Counted from the first letter of the stretch, positions 48,715-60,010 are shown. The stretch is 64,000 bases of DNA from Uliginosibacterium sp. (GCA_016718265.1 JADKDZ010000003.1:20001-84000); one strand, 5' to 3'. The notes: a model not told the origin generated them from the letters alone. Made by a program: numbers and translations.

Positions 48715-49591
48715 CAGGGTCTCCTTTGGTGATGACGGAAGGCTCACGCCTTCCAGCTAGCCGAGCTGCCAATGCAGTCTCGGGGTCTTGCAGCAAAATT
48801 TGCCAGCAATTGTCTCGTGTTTATATTGAGTTACCTGCCATCAAGGGTGGCGACACAGCCAAGCCCTTGTCTCGATTATTTTTCAACGTTAGTGCGGCTC
48901 TCGAACTTTTGCAATAGGGCCGAAAATCCGCTCATAAAATTAGCCCTAAGTGGTAAGCGTCGTTCGCACTCCAAGTGAACGAATCCTTTGTTGTTACGCT
49001 ATCAGCGAAGGCGTTTGAAACTTACCGGAGGCATGCTGATAAACACTAATCATACGCTTCGTGCTGCGGCAGTGATACGGATCGTTTCCCGCGAAGCCCT
49101 CAAAAACAATGATGTTTTTTGCTTAGCCGCAAATACTTCTTGTGTCTGGCATTTGTCGTAATCAAAAGCATCCGATCTAGCACTATTCCAGTTGCGTTAT
49201 CCGCCGTGCAGATTAACTTTCGGGAAAACGATACGTAAGCTCTGAGACCTAATCAATAGCCTTGCTCTTTGGTCCCGGCGTGGCAACGTTTTCAAGAGCC
49301 AGGGTTCAGCGTGTGCAGCCGATCCCATCATGATTTGTAGGGGTAAATACTGAGTATCATGCCCGCAACGAAACAAAAATTTTACATCTGAACTGATCAA
49401 TTTTTCTGATGAATTTCCGTAAATACTTGGCGCAAGCCTTGGCGTTTGGCGCAAGTCCTTGAAAACACTTGGTTTGGCATTAGGCGTGTTGCTGGTAAAG
49501 GCGGAGGCGGCACGTGTGGCGGTAAAAATTCGCCGGTTGTGACGACTGATAACGTTTTCATTTCCTGCGAAACAAGTGAGTAAGTTGCGGC
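48715..49591. other. About 880 bp intergenic region upstream of xylF, AT-richer than surroundings
   Basis: No frame here is convincing. The stretch 48880-49500 is noticeably richer in A and T than its neighbours and holds an inverted repeat caaaaaca/tgttttttg (49101-49121). It must contain the xylF promoter and its regulator sites, but I cannot assign them. The 3' end of the LysR gene forms the right border. Confidence 0.5.
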
Positions 49592-50488
49592 TTAGCGTTG
49601 GAGTACATGCTGCAATGCTTCCAGAAAGACGCGGGTCCGCGCGGGTATGAGACGCCGACTGGGCATGACAGCCCACACTGTCGTTGTGGGGAGTTGCCAG
49701 TCAGGCAGTACCGGAAGCAACAGACCGTCAGCCACGGCAGAAGTGGCAATTCGCGTTGATAGGCCGACAATTCCCAAGCCATGCGTGGCGAGATCCCTTA
49801 ACAGCGCGACCGAGTTGGCGGCAAGAGGGCCCGGGGGCAGGCCGTCCCAGGTCTCGTCCTTTCTTGTCAGTCGCCACCGTTGCGCTTCGCCGCTGCTGGT
49901 CAGTAATTGAAGGGCGGTATGGTTTAGCAACTCAGCCGGGCTCGTTGGGGTACCAAAGCGCTGGAGGTATGCGGGGCTTGCGAAAAGTGCGCTCGTCAGT
50001 GCGACGATTTTGCGCGCAACAAGGCTTGCGTCATCGGGGAGGCGGTCGGCGACGCGTAGCGCCAGATCGTATTGCTCGCCGATGACATCGACCCGCCGAG
50101 GGGAAAGATCCAGTTCAAGCTTGACGTTCGGGTAGTTTGAGGCGAACTGCAAGAACAGGGGGGCGGCAATCCACTCTTCGAAGTTCGGGGGCATCGAGAC
50201 TTTTAGGCGCCCCCGCGGCATGGCCTGACGCTGTTGGGCGATGTCGCCGACTGCTTCGGCTTCTTCCTGCAGGCGACGGGCGTGTTCCAGGATGCCGAGC
50301 CCGAACTCGGTAAGCAGCAGTTGGCGCGTGCTGCGTGTCAGTAGCCGCTCTCCCAGTTGCAATTCCAGGGCACTGAGACGCCGAGATAGGGTTGATTTCG
50401 GTAAGCCGTAGCGGGTAGCCGCAGCAGAGAGGCTGCCCGCGTCCACAATGCGGGCGAAGAGCAGCAGGTCATTGGCGTCGGGTGTCAT
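49592..50488 (-). CDS. LysR-family transcriptional regulator
   Basis: A 298-residue LysR regulator. The N-terminal winged helix-turn-helix reads FARIVDAGSLSAAATRYGLPKSTLSRRLSALE, followed by a linker helix and a periplasmic-binding-protein-like effector domain. It is divergent from azoR across 107 bp that contain a LysR-type site, so control of azoR is likely. In this subgroup (CrgA-like) the effectors are often quinones or electrophiles, but none can be assigned from sequence. Confidence 0.92.
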   Translation of the reverse strand: MTPDANDLLLFARIVDAGSLSAAATRYGLPKSTLSRRLSALELQLGERLLTRSTRQLLLTEFGLGILEHARRLQEEAEAVGDIAQQRQAMPRGRLKVSMPPNFEEWIAAPLFLQFASNYPNVKLELDLSPRRVDVIGEQYDLALRVADRLPDDASLVARKIVALTSALFASPAYLQRFGTPTSPAELLNHTALQLLTSSGEAQRWRLTRKDETWDGLPPGPLAANSVALLRDLATHGLGIVGLSTRIATSAVADGLLLPVLPDWQLPTTTVWAVMPSRRLIPARTRVFLEALQHVLQR

Positions 50489-50498
50489 GGCCTTAAAA

Positions 50499-50514
50499 GT
50501 TCTAAAAATGGAAC
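50499..50514. promoter_or_regulatory. Possible LysR binding site
   Basis: Short inverted repeat gttc-N8-gaac, 10 bp upstream of the LysR start and 82 bp upstream of azoR, in the shared divergent region. Arms of 4-5 bp with an AT-rich centre fit the LysR-type T-N11-A pattern. Confidence 0.45.
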
Positions 50515-50595
50515 AATACTATCCAATAATGCGGCTTCCGGTGCGGCTATGGAATCGATAGAGTCTACTCACCCTCACTTTGACGGAGACCCAAG

Positions 50596-51189
50596 ATGAA
50601 GATTCTGCAAATCAATTCGAGCGTTCGCGGGACGGCCTCGGCGTCCACGCGTCTTGCCAGCAGCATTGTCGCGCGCCTTCTGCGGCTAGATCCCAAAGCG
50701 ACGCTTGTCGTGCGCGAGGCGACGCGGCAACCCATTCTGGATGAAGTTGCGTTGGAAGCGCTGTTTACGCCGGCAGATGCGCGTAGCCCGGAGCAAGCGG
50801 CGCGCACAGCGATTGATGACGCGACGATTGCAGAGGTGCAGGCCGCTGAGGTGCTGGTGATTGGGGTCCCGATGTACAACTTCGGCGTGCCGGTGCAACT
50901 CAAAGCATGGATCGATGCGATTGCGAAGGCAGGCGTGACCTTCCGCTATACCGCCAGCGGCCCGGAGGGCTTGCTGAAGGGGAAGAAAGTGTTTGTGGCA
51001 CTGGCGCGTGGCGGTCTCTACCGCGATACCCCCGCTGATTCGCAAGTGCCGTATCTGAAGAGTGTGTTGGGCTTCTTGGGCATGAGCGATATTCATTTCA
51101 TTCATGCGGAGGGGCTGGCGATGGGCGAGGACGTGGCGGCAAAGGCATTTGCCGCCGCCGAGGCGGAAATTGAAAATCTGGCGTTGTAG
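50596..51189 (+). CDS. azoR: FMN-dependent NADH-azoreductase
   Basis: A 197-residue flavodoxin-like quinone/azo reductase. The FMN-phosphate loop INSSVRGTASAST is near the N-terminus, the PMYNFGVPVQLKAWIDAI segment is near 93-110, and ALARGGLYRD follows. AzoR reduces quinones and azo dyes by two electrons with NADH, protecting against quinone and thiol stress. A ggaga ribosome binding site precedes the ATG. The following pirin gene, 71 nt downstream, is probably in the same unit. Confidence 0.93.
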   Translation: MKILQINSSVRGTASASTRLASSIVARLLRLDPKATLVVREATRQPILDEVALEALFTPADARSPEQAARTAIDDATIAEVQAAEVLVIGVPMYNFGVPVQLKAWIDAIAKAGVTFRYTASGPEGLLKGKKVFVALARGGLYRDTPADSQVPYLKSVLGFLGMSDIHFIHAEGLAMGEDVAAKAFAAAEAEIENLAL

Positions 51190-51260
51190 GTGAGAATGGC
51201 CGTTGAAATTGCGGCCTCTCAAGACCCTTCAGCGGCAAGGTTCTACAGCAGGAGCAGGCT

Positions 51261-52151
51261 ATGAGCACCGTAAAGCAAGGAACTCCAGGAAGCCCCTTCG
51301 TATCGCGAGCCGTGGAGCGGCTCTTCGAAGGGCACGCGACCTCCGATGGTGCGGGCGTAAAGCTGACCCGCGTGCTTACGCGCGAACTACAGCCCCGCCT
51401 CGACCCGTTTTTGATGCTGGACGCTTTTCGCAACGAGAACCCAGATGACTATATGGGCGGTTTTCCTGACCACCCCCATAGAGGCTTCGAAACGATCACC
51501 TACATGCTGGCTGGCCACATGCGCCATCACGACAGCGCTGGCAATAGCGGCCTGCTGGAGGCAGGTGGCGCGCAGTGGATGACCGCAGGTCGCGGGCTGA
51601 TCCACTCAGAATTGCCGGAGCAGCAAGATGGCTTGATGGAGGGATTTCAGCTCTGGCTTAACTTGCCGGCAAAGAACAAGATGATCGCGCCGAGCTATCG
51701 CGATATCCCGCCGGAAGCTATCCCGGAGTTTGTGCGTAACGAGGTCCGGGTTCGTGTGATAGCCGGGGTTGCGGACGGTGTAGTGGGCGCGGTGACGCGT
51801 CCCGATACTGAGCCGCTATTCCTGGATATTCATTTGCCGGCGGGCGCAGACTTCGCGCAGGAGATCCCGTCGAGCCACAACGCCTTTCTCTATGTCTATC
51901 GGGGAGTGGCCAAGGTGGGCGATCAGGAGATCAGTGATCGGTTCATGGCGATTCTCGCCAATGACGGAGACGGCGTGCGAATCAGGGCGATTGCTCCCAC
52001 CCGCCTGATTCTGGTGGCGGGAAAGCCTTTACACGAGCCAATTGTGCAGCACGGCCCGTTTGTGATGAATACCGCAGCTGAAATCGAGCAGGCACTTCAA
52101 GATTACCGGGCAGGGCGGTTTGGACAGGCGTTCGTGGCACGTCAGCCTTAG
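51261..52151 (+). CDS. Pirin-family protein
   Basis: A 296-residue bicupin of the pirin family. The metal-binding motif FPDHPHRGFETITYML lies near residue 70, with more ligands in MRHHDSAGN and the IHSELP segment. Bacterial pirins may act as quercetinase-like dioxygenases or redox sensors. The neighbouring azoR gene and LysR regulator suggest a quinone or electrophile response. Its last codons overlap the convergent GGDEF gene end by 4 nt. Confidence 0.92.
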   Translation: MSTVKQGTPGSPFVSRAVERLFEGHATSDGAGVKLTRVLTRELQPRLDPFLMLDAFRNENPDDYMGGFPDHPHRGFETITYMLAGHMRHHDSAGNSGLLEAGGAQWMTAGRGLIHSELPEQQDGLMEGFQLWLNLPAKNKMIAPSYRDIPPEAIPEFVRNEVRVRVIAGVADGVVGAVTRPDTEPLFLDIHLPAGADFAQEIPSSHNAFLYVYRGVAKVGDQEISDRFMAILANDGDGVRIRAIAPTRLILVAGKPLHEPIVQHGPFVMNTAAEIEQALQDYRAGRFGQAFVARQP

Positions 52152-53041
52152 GGGCGATCGGCACGCCGCCGCGAAACGCGGCGCTTGATGGGTTCTGCAA
52201 TCGTGCTGACGATGGTGGAGAGGTGCTCGAAGGTGTTGTAGTCCTCCGGGCGCGCGTCCACCTCGATCGGTATTCCTTCTTTGCGCATGCGATCTTGCGC
52301 CATGACAACGAGCCGGCTAATGGTGCGGTCCCGCCCCTGCTGCTTGGCAACATATAAATAGGCATCTGCTTCGGCAATCAGGTCTTCATAGTCGCCCTGA
52401 CCGGAGTAGGTGCTGACGCCAAAACTCGCGGTGACGATGCCTGCCTTGCGCATCGGCTTCTGCTTGATGGTCCGGCGCATGCGGTCCGCGACCAACATCG
52501 CATCGGTTGTATCGGTTTCCGGGCAGATCAAGATGAACTCTTCGCCACCCCAGCGTCCAAAGTGGTCGGATATGCGCATCCGTCGCATGATGCGGCGAGC
52601 GATGGAGGTCAGCACCAGGTCGCCAATTGCGTGGCCGTGGGTGTCATTGACCTGCTTGAAGTGGTCGATATCCATCAGAACGATCGAGAGTGGCCGCTCG
52701 TAACGTAGCGCCCGGTCAAACTCGCGTTCAAGCCAGCTTTCTATTTTTCGACGATTACTCAGTCCGGTCAGCGGGTCCGTTTCCGCCTCCTGGAGCAAGA
52801 CGTCAATCTCGCGCCAGCGTCGCCATGCGTACGCGATCAGGCAGCACAACGTGAAGGCCAGCCATAGGTTCAGCAGCTGAGCCGTATTGGCGAGTGCCGG
52901 CCGAATCTCCCGAAGCGCGGATGCGCCGAAGGCTAGTCCTAGCGCCATCGACAGGCTTGCGCTGCCCAACCAAAGCAAGTCCATCGCGCGAGCACGATGC
53001 GTGGAATACCAGCGGCGAATCTTGCGCCAGCGTGTGTCCAT
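52148..53041 (-). CDS. Membrane-bound diguanylate cyclase
   Basis: A 297-residue protein with two N-terminal membrane helices (about residues 20-40 and 53-70) and a GGDEF domain from about 85. It begins DPLTGLSNRR and has the active site RWGGEEF. An inhibitory RxxD site (RISD) stands exactly five residues before GGEEF, so product feedback by c-di-GMP is expected. The C-terminal tail past the domain is about 45 residues, Arg-rich at its end. The start at 53041 is the best ATG, though its ribosome binding site is weak. Confidence 0.92.
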   Translation of the reverse strand: MDTRWRKIRRWYSTHRARAMDLLWLGSASLSMALGLAFGASALREIRPALANTAQLLNLWLAFTLCCLIAYAWRRWREIDVLLQEAETDPLTGLSNRRKIESWLEREFDRALRYERPLSIVLMDIDHFKQVNDTHGHAIGDLVLTSIARRIMRRMRISDHFGRWGGEEFILICPETDTTDAMLVADRMRRTIKQKPMRKAGIVTASFGVSTYSGQGDYEDLIAEADAYLYVAKQQGRDRTISRLVVMAQDRMRKEGIPIEVDARPEDYNTFEHLSTIVSTIAEPIKRRVSRRRADRP

Positions 53042-53205
53042 GGCGAGGGGCGTGAGGGGTCGTTGCGTGAAGCGGTATCTTGTCTTAACGGCGCCGAGCC
53101 CGTCGGCTGAAGCACGGCCAAGCATTCCCCGGGGGAAGAAACGTGAAGGATCCCGTCCGAGCCGAGCTCGTTATCCAGGAGAGCCAATCAGTTGGGCGGG
53201 ATGTG

Positions 53206-53238
53206 AAAAAAGGGGCACCGCATCGGCGCCCCTTTTTT
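53206..53238 (-). terminator. ATP synthase operon terminator (bidirectional)
   Basis: Stem aaaaaaggggc with gccccttttttt-type arm (53206-53216 and 53228-53238) around an 11-nt loop. It has T-runs on both strands and lies about 100 nt after the atpC stop. Confidence 0.9.
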
Positions 53239-53334
53239 AAAGTGATAAGCAGTGATTTGAGTGTCTGTGCTTGGCGTAATCCCGCCAGCTCGCTACAGAC
53301 GGTCTCTCACGATAGATGTCTAGGGAACTGCTTT

Positions 53335-53754
53335 CTATCGTTGTCTCAACCGATTGATGGCATGCAACTGGGCGATGGCTTCCGCCAGTTCGGCCTGCAT
53401 TTGTGCGTAGTCGAGATCGGCCTTACGGTTGGATAAAGCTTCTTCAGCGCGACGCTTCGAGTCCATTGCCTTGGCTTCGTCCAGATCGTGTCCGCGGATT
53501 GCCGTATCCGCTAGGACAGTCACCAGATTGGGTTGCACTTCGAGCAAGCCCCCGGCAACAAATACGATCTCTTCTTCCACCTGATTTGGAACCTTGATCC
53601 GGACCATGCCGGGCCGGATGCGCGTCAAAAGAGGGGTGTGCCCTGGCAGGACACCGAGCTCACCAGATTCGCCCGGCAGGGAGACGATTTCAGCCAAACC
53701 CGAGAAGATCTGCTCTTCCGCGCTGACGACATCGACGTGAACGGTCATTGCCAT
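53335..53754 (-). CDS. atpC: ATP synthase F1 epsilon subunit
   Basis: A 139-residue subunit of the central stalk. The N-terminal beta-sandwich (VDVVSAEEQIFSGLAEIVSLPG, GELGVLPGHTPLLT) is followed by the C-terminal helical hairpin (RRAEEAL to HAINRLRQ) that can inhibit ATP hydrolysis. It is the last gene of the operon. The start ATG gives MAMTVHVD. Confidence 0.96.
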   Translation of the reverse strand: MAMTVHVDVVSAEEQIFSGLAEIVSLPGESGELGVLPGHTPLLTRIRPGMVRIKVPNQVEEEIVFVAGGLLEVQPNLVTVLADTAIRGHDLDEAKAMDSKRRAEEALSNRKADLDYAQMQAELAEAIAQLHAINRLRQR

Positions 53755-53833
53755 GTTGTTTCTCCATAGTCGGTTCGTGACAGGCAAAAGACGGAAAGCG
53801 AGCCTTCGCTTTCACCTGCCACGCCCGCGAGCG

Positions 53834-55258
<1,425 letters not shown>

Positions 55259-55283
55259 AGTCATATCCCCAAAAAACTCAAAA

Positions 55284-56153
55284 TTAAACTGCCGCCGCAC
55301 CGCCAACGATCTCGGAGATTTCCTTCGTGATCGCAGCTTGGCGAGTCTTGTTGTAGACCAATTGCAATTCCTTGATGACGGTGCCGGCGTTGTCAGACGC
55401 TGCCTTCATCGCCACCATCCGTGCGCTCTGCTCGGACGCCATGTTCTCTGCAACAGTCTGGTACACCAATGTTTCGACGTAGCGCAGCAGCAGATCGTCA
55501 ATGACCTGTTGCGGGCCAGGCTCATACAGGTAGTCCCAAGCGTGTTCCGGTGTACCCAACGCATCGCCCGGAAGTGGCAGAAGTTGCTCCAGCGTGGGCT
55601 CTTGCTTCATGGTGTTGACGAACTGGTTGAAGGCGACATAAACCGTGTCGACCTCACCGGCCAGATAGGCGTCAATCATCACCTTGACTGGGCCGATCAG
55701 CTTCTCCAAGTGCGGCGTATCGCCCAAGTGGGTGACATGCGAGGCGACCTTGGCTCCCATGCGATGCATGAAGCCAAAGCCCTTGTTGCCGATACAGGTA
55801 AACACCGGGTCAGCGATGCCTTCCTGCTGCCAGCTGCGCATTTGCGTCACAACCAGACGCAGCAGGTTGGTGTTCAAACCGCCGCACAAACCCTTGTCGG
55901 TCGTGATCAACACGATGCCGATTTTCTTCGGGTTATCAACCTTGATCAAAAATGGATGCTTGTAATCTGTAAGATTGGCGTGGGCCAAGTGCGCGGCCAG
56001 CCGTTGCAGCTTCTGGGCATAGGGGCGACCTGCACGCATGCGCTCTTGCGCACGACGCATCTTGGAGGCCGCCACCATTTCCATGGCTTTGGTGATCTTA
56101 CGAGTGTTTTGCACACTCTTGATCTTGGTACGGATTTCCTTCCCGCCCGCCAT
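55284..56153 (-). CDS. atpG: ATP synthase F1 gamma subunit
   Basis: A 289-residue rotor shaft. The N-terminal helix IKSVQNTRKITKAMEMVAASK and C-terminal helix RQAAITKEISEIVGGAAAV form the coiled coil inside the alpha3beta3 ring. The TTDKGLCGGLN motif is in the globular part. Normal length. Confidence 0.97.
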   Translation of the reverse strand: MAGGKEIRTKIKSVQNTRKITKAMEMVAASKMRRAQERMRAGRPYAQKLQRLAAHLAHANLTDYKHPFLIKVDNPKKIGIVLITTDKGLCGGLNTNLLRLVVTQMRSWQQEGIADPVFTCIGNKGFGFMHRMGAKVASHVTHLGDTPHLEKLIGPVKVMIDAYLAGEVDTVYVAFNQFVNTMKQEPTLEQLLPLPGDALGTPEHAWDYLYEPGPQQVIDDLLLRYVETLVYQTVAENMASEQSARMVAMKAASDNAGTVIKELQLVYNKTRQAAITKEISEIVGGAAAV

Positions 56154-56173
56154 GTTTCAGACCCTTTCGCCGT

Positions 56174-57712
56174 TTAGGCCCAGGTCTTCTTGAACTCTTC
56201 GATAGCAGAGGCGAGTTGCTTTTCGCCGTCGGCATCGAGGTCCTTCGAAGAGTCAATCTTGTCGATCAAGCCGGCGAACTTGCTTGTCACGAACTGGTGA
56301 AGCGCCGCTTCAAATTCAAGCGCGCGCTTGACTTCGATGTCGTCGAAATAGCCCTTATTCACCCCGAACAGGGTGATCGCCATCTTGGAAACAGACAGCG
56401 GTGCGTACTGCGCCTGTTTCATGAGCTCCGTGACGAGACGGCCCCGCTCAAGCTGCTTGCGGGTGGCTTCGTCCAGGTCAGAGGCAAACTGAGCGAAAGC
56501 AGCGAGTTCGCGGAACTGGGCAAGCGCCAGACGTACGCCGCCCCCCAGCTTCTTGATGACCTTGGTTTGCGCAGCACCCCCGACGCGTGACACCGAGATA
56601 CCGGCGTTGATAGCGGGGCGGATACCGGCGTTGAACAAATCGGTTTCAAGGAAGATCTGGCCGTCGGTAATCGAGATCACGTTGGTCGGCACGAAGGCGG
56701 ACACGTCACCCGCCTGGGTCTCGATCACGGGTAGTGCTGTCAGCGAGCCGGTCTTGCCTTTGACTTCGCCGTTGGTGAACTTCTCGACATACTCTTCGTT
56801 GACGCGGGCCGCACGTTCGAGCAGACGGGAGTGCAGGTAGAACACGTCACCCGGATAGGCCTCACGGCCCGGCGGACGACGCAGCAGCAGTGAGATCTGA
56901 CGATAGGCCCAGGCTTGCTTGGTCAAATCGTCATAGATCACCAGCGCGTCCTGACCGCGATCGCGGAAGTACTCGCCCATGGTGCAACCCGCATACGGCG
57001 CAATGAATTGCATCGCAGCCGATTCAGATGCTGTCGCAGCGACAACGATGGTGTAATCCATCGCGCCGTGTTCGGTCAGTTTTCGCACTACGTTGGCAAC
57101 GGTGGAGGCCTTCTGGCCCACTGCCACGTAGATACAGACCATGTTCTGGCCCTTCTGGTTGATGATCGTATCCACCGCGACGGCCGTCTTGCCAGTCTGG
57201 CGGTCGCCGATAATCAGCTCACGTTGGCCGCGACCGATTGGCACCATCGAATCAACCGACTTCAGGCCGGTTTGAACCGGCTGCGAAACGGATTTGCGCG
57301 CAATGACGCCTGGCGCAACCTTTTCGATTTTGTCGGTGAGCTTGGCGTTGATCGGGCCCTTGCCATCCACGGGTTGGCCCAGCGAGTTCACAACGCGTCC
57401 GATCAGCTCAGGGCCGACGGGCACTTCGAGAATGCGGCCCGTCGTTTTGACGGTGTCACCTTCTGTGATGTGCTCGTACTCGCCTAAAACCACCGCGCCA
57501 ACAGAGTCGCGCTCAAGGTTTAGCGCAAGGCCAAACGTGTTGTTAGGGAATTCCAGCATTTCACCCTGCATGACGTCCGTCAGGCCGTGGACGCGACAGA
57601 TACCGTCAGTCACCGAGACGACGGTGCCTTCGTTACGCGCGGTGGCGGCCAGTTGCAGGTTCTGAATGCGACTCTTGATGAGATCGCTGATTTCAGAGGG
57701 ATTCAGTTGCAT
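56174..57712 (-). CDS. atpA: ATP synthase F1 alpha subunit
   Basis: A 512-residue non-catalytic nucleotide-binding subunit. It has P-loop GDRQTGKTA near residue 170 and the signature ISVSRVGGAAQ near 373. The arginine finger lies in this last motif region. Normal length, 20 nt upstream of atpG. Confidence 0.97.
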   Translation of the reverse strand: MQLNPSEISDLIKSRIQNLQLAATARNEGTVVSVTDGICRVHGLTDVMQGEMLEFPNNTFGLALNLERDSVGAVVLGEYEHITEGDTVKTTGRILEVPVGPELIGRVVNSLGQPVDGKGPINAKLTDKIEKVAPGVIARKSVSQPVQTGLKSVDSMVPIGRGQRELIIGDRQTGKTAVAVDTIINQKGQNMVCIYVAVGQKASTVANVVRKLTEHGAMDYTIVVAATASESAAMQFIAPYAGCTMGEYFRDRGQDALVIYDDLTKQAWAYRQISLLLRRPPGREAYPGDVFYLHSRLLERAARVNEEYVEKFTNGEVKGKTGSLTALPVIETQAGDVSAFVPTNVISITDGQIFLETDLFNAGIRPAINAGISVSRVGGAAQTKVIKKLGGGVRLALAQFRELAAFAQFASDLDEATRKQLERGRLVTELMKQAQYAPLSVSKMAITLFGVNKGYFDDIEVKRALEFEAALHQFVTSKFAGLIDKIDSSKDLDADGEKQLASAIEEFKKTWA

Positions 57713-57723
57713 ATTGGATGCTC

Positions 57724-58260
57724 CTAATTCTTCAAGGCGGCGGCCATCGTGGCAAGTTTGCCACGCACCGAGGCGTCAATCACTTCATCACCGATCGCAA
57801 CACGAATGCCACCGATCAGGCTCTGGTCTACCGCCACGCTGACACGCAGGCGACGGCCGAAGCGGGACTCGAGGTCGCTTGCAAGCTGCTTCTGCGCAGC
57901 GTCGTCGAGCGCAAAGGCAGAGGTCACGAAAGCATCTTGAATGCCCTCAACCTCATTCTTGCGCACCACGAACAGCGAGCGGATCTCTGGCAAGAGTTCG
58001 GCGCGATTGTTCTCAATCAACAGCGCGACAAAGTTGTGTTGCTCTGGCGTCAAGGTCACCCCAGCGGTCTCAGTCAGCAACTGAACCAGCTGGCTACCCA
58101 GCAAGCGAGGGTTAGCTATGCACTCCAGCACGGCCCCATCTGCTGCGACGGTTGCCAGACCGTCGAGTAATGACGCCCAGCTCGCCAGACTGTGACTGTC
58201 GCGCGCCAAGGCAAAGGCCGCTTCGGCGTAGGGACGGGCAAGGGTGAGGTTCTCAGCCAT
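57724..58260 (-). CDS. atpH: ATP synthase F1 delta subunit
   Basis: A 178-residue peripheral-stalk subunit capping F1. It has an N-terminal helical bundle starting LARPYAEAAFALA and the C-terminal signature VAVDQSLIGGIRVAIGDEVIDASV. It starts 3 nt after the atpF stop. Confidence 0.96.
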   Translation of the reverse strand: MAENLTLARPYAEAAFALARDSHSLASWASLLDGLATVAADGAVLECIANPRLLGSQLVQLLTETAGVTLTPEQHNFVALLIENNRAELLPEIRSLFVVRKNEVEGIQDAFVTSAFALDDAAQKQLASDLESRFGRRLRVSVAVDQSLIGGIRVAIGDEVIDASVRGKLATMAAALKN

Positions 58261-58263
58261 GGC

Positions 58264-58737
58264 CTACCTAAGTTCCTGTTTCAGGTTGCTCAGCAATTCG
58301 GCATGGACCTGGGCGTTGATCTCGCGGCGCAGTATCTGCTCTGCACCGGCAACAGCAAGCTGTGCGACCTGATCGCGCAAGGATTCCTTGGCGCGCTGGA
58401 TCGCGGTACCGGCTTCCTGTTCGGCGGCTTCCCGCGCCGCAGCGACAATGCGTGCTGCCTCAGCGCGTGCTTCGTCGATGATTTGTGCCGACTGCTTTTC
58501 GGCGCCGCCACGCAAATCGGAGGCGGACTCGCGCGCCCGGCGCAACTCATCTACCACCTTCTTCTCAGCCAGCGCCAAGTCAGTCTTCGCCTTGTCTGCT
58601 GCCGCCAGCCCGTCAGAGATCTTCTTTGCTCGTTCGTCAAGCGCCTTGGTAATCGGCGGCCACACGAATTTCATCGTAAACCACACGAATACAAGGAACA
58701 CAACGAGCTGCGCAATAAGCGTTGCATTCAGATTCAC
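58264..58737 (-). CDS. atpF: ATP synthase Fo b subunit
   Basis: A 157-residue stator subunit with an N-terminal membrane helix (about residues 5-25, LIAQLVVFLVFVWFTMKFVW) and a long Ala/Glu/Lys-rich coiled coil. The start codon is GTG; family alignment (NLNATLIAQ) supports it. Confidence 0.95.
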   Translation of the reverse strand: MNLNATLIAQLVVFLVFVWFTMKFVWPPITKALDERAKKISDGLAAADKAKTDLALAEKKVVDELRRARESASDLRGGAEKQSAQIIDEARAEAARIVAAAREAAEQEAGTAIQRAKESLRDQVAQLAVAGAEQILRREINAQVHAELLSNLKQELR

Positions 58738-58785
58738 GGCAGGTACCTTTCTTGATGATTGAAAGCGGAGTCGCTCAAGAAAGGC

Positions 58786-59028
58786 TTACTTCAGGAACGT
58801 CGAGGTGGCGAACCACAGCGCGATACCCGTACCGATGATGAACGCGGCGTCAATCAGGCCGGCCAGCAGGAACATCTTGACCTGCAGGGCGTTCATCAAT
58901 TCAGGTTGACGAGCGGAAGACTCCAGGTACTTGCCGCCCATCAGTGCGATACCGATACAGGCACCAATCGCGCCCAGACCGATGATCAGACCGCAAGCCA
59001 GCGCGACGAGACCGTAAACTTGTTCCAT
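58786..59028 (-). CDS. atpE: ATP synthase Fo c subunit
   Basis: An 80-residue proteolipid hairpin of the c-ring. The polar loop SSARQPEL lies between two glycine-rich membrane helices. The proton-binding carboxylate is the Asp in LLAGLIDAAF, and no Na+-type Glu/Ser signature is seen, so proton coupling is expected. The start at MEQVYG follows the conserved family length. Confidence 0.96.
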   Translation of the reverse strand: MEQVYGLVALACGLIIGLGAIGACIGIALMGGKYLESSARQPELMNALQVKMFLLAGLIDAAFIIGTGIALWFATSTFLK

Positions 59029-59109
59029 GACAGCTCCTAATTGGAAATGATAAGTAAATATCAGCACATTGGCTGGGTTGAAACCGGGTACAACAAGCAA
59101 ACTGTTCTG

Positions 59110-60009
59110 TCAGTGCCCTTCGTGTGCTTGCCCCACATAAACCAGGGTAAGCATCATGAAAATGAACGCCTGCAAAACGACAACCAGAATATGGAATAGC
59201 GCCCAGGCAAAGCCTGCGACGAAATGACCCGCAAACAGCAGCAGACTTGGCGCGTTGAAGCCTGTCCAGGCGGCTCCCATCAGCGCGATCAGCATGAAGA
59301 TCAACTCGCCCGCAAACATGTTGCCGAACAGACGCATGCCATGAGAGATCGTCTTGGCACCGAACTCGATCAGCTGCATGGCGAAGTTAACAATGCCAAG
59401 CACAATGGCAAGAACCGGGTTCTTGCTGGTACCAAACGGTGCACTCACCAGCTCGTGTGCCCAGCCACCAAAACCCTTGATCTTGACGTTGTAGTAGAGG
59501 CAGATCAGCAGCACGGTGATAGACATGCCCAGCGTTGCATTGATGTCCGCAGTGGGGACAACACGCATGTAGGCATGGTGCGCATCGTGACCCATGCCGG
59601 TGAAGATTGCCGCCCAGATATTAGGCAATACATCAAGAGGCAGGAAATCCATCGCGTTCATCAAGAAAACCCAGATGAAAACGGTGAGCGCGAGTGGCGA
59701 GACGAATTTGCGCGACTCTGCGCTATGGATCAGGCCTTTGGCCTGATCAGCAACCATTTCTACCAGCAACTCAAAGGCGGCTTGGGCTCGACCTGGTACC
59801 CCTGTCGTGGCTTTGCGCGCGATGAGCCACATCGCCAAGCAAGCCAGCGCGCCCAAGGCGACCGAGAAGAAGAGGGTGTCGTAATTGATCAGCGACCAGT
59901 CAACAAGCGCCTGCTGCTTTGCGCCAGTGCCGTTAAAGAAAGTCAGGTGGTGGGCTATGTATTCGCCAGCGCTGAGGCCGTGTTGCGCGGTTTCGTTTTC
60001 TGCTGACAT
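59110..60009 (-). CDS. atpB: ATP synthase Fo a subunit
   Basis: A 299-residue proton-channel subunit with five to six membrane helices. The essential Arg is in HGMRLFGNMFAGELIF near residue 220. An N-terminal stretch of about 35 residues includes EYIAHHLTFFN. Normal for betaproteobacteria. Confidence 0.96.
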   Translation of the reverse strand: MSAENETAQHGLSAGEYIAHHLTFFNGTGAKQQALVDWSLINYDTLFFSVALGALACLAMWLIARKATTGVPGRAQAAFELLVEMVADQAKGLIHSAESRKFVSPLALTVFIWVFLMNAMDFLPLDVLPNIWAAIFTGMGHDAHHAYMRVVPTADINATLGMSITVLLICLYYNVKIKGFGGWAHELVSAPFGTSKNPVLAIVLGIVNFAMQLIEFGAKTISHGMRLFGNMFAGELIFMLIALMGAAWTGFNAPSLLLFAGHFVAGFAWALFHILVVVLQAFIFMMLTLVYVGQAHEGH

Positions 60010-60010
60010 C

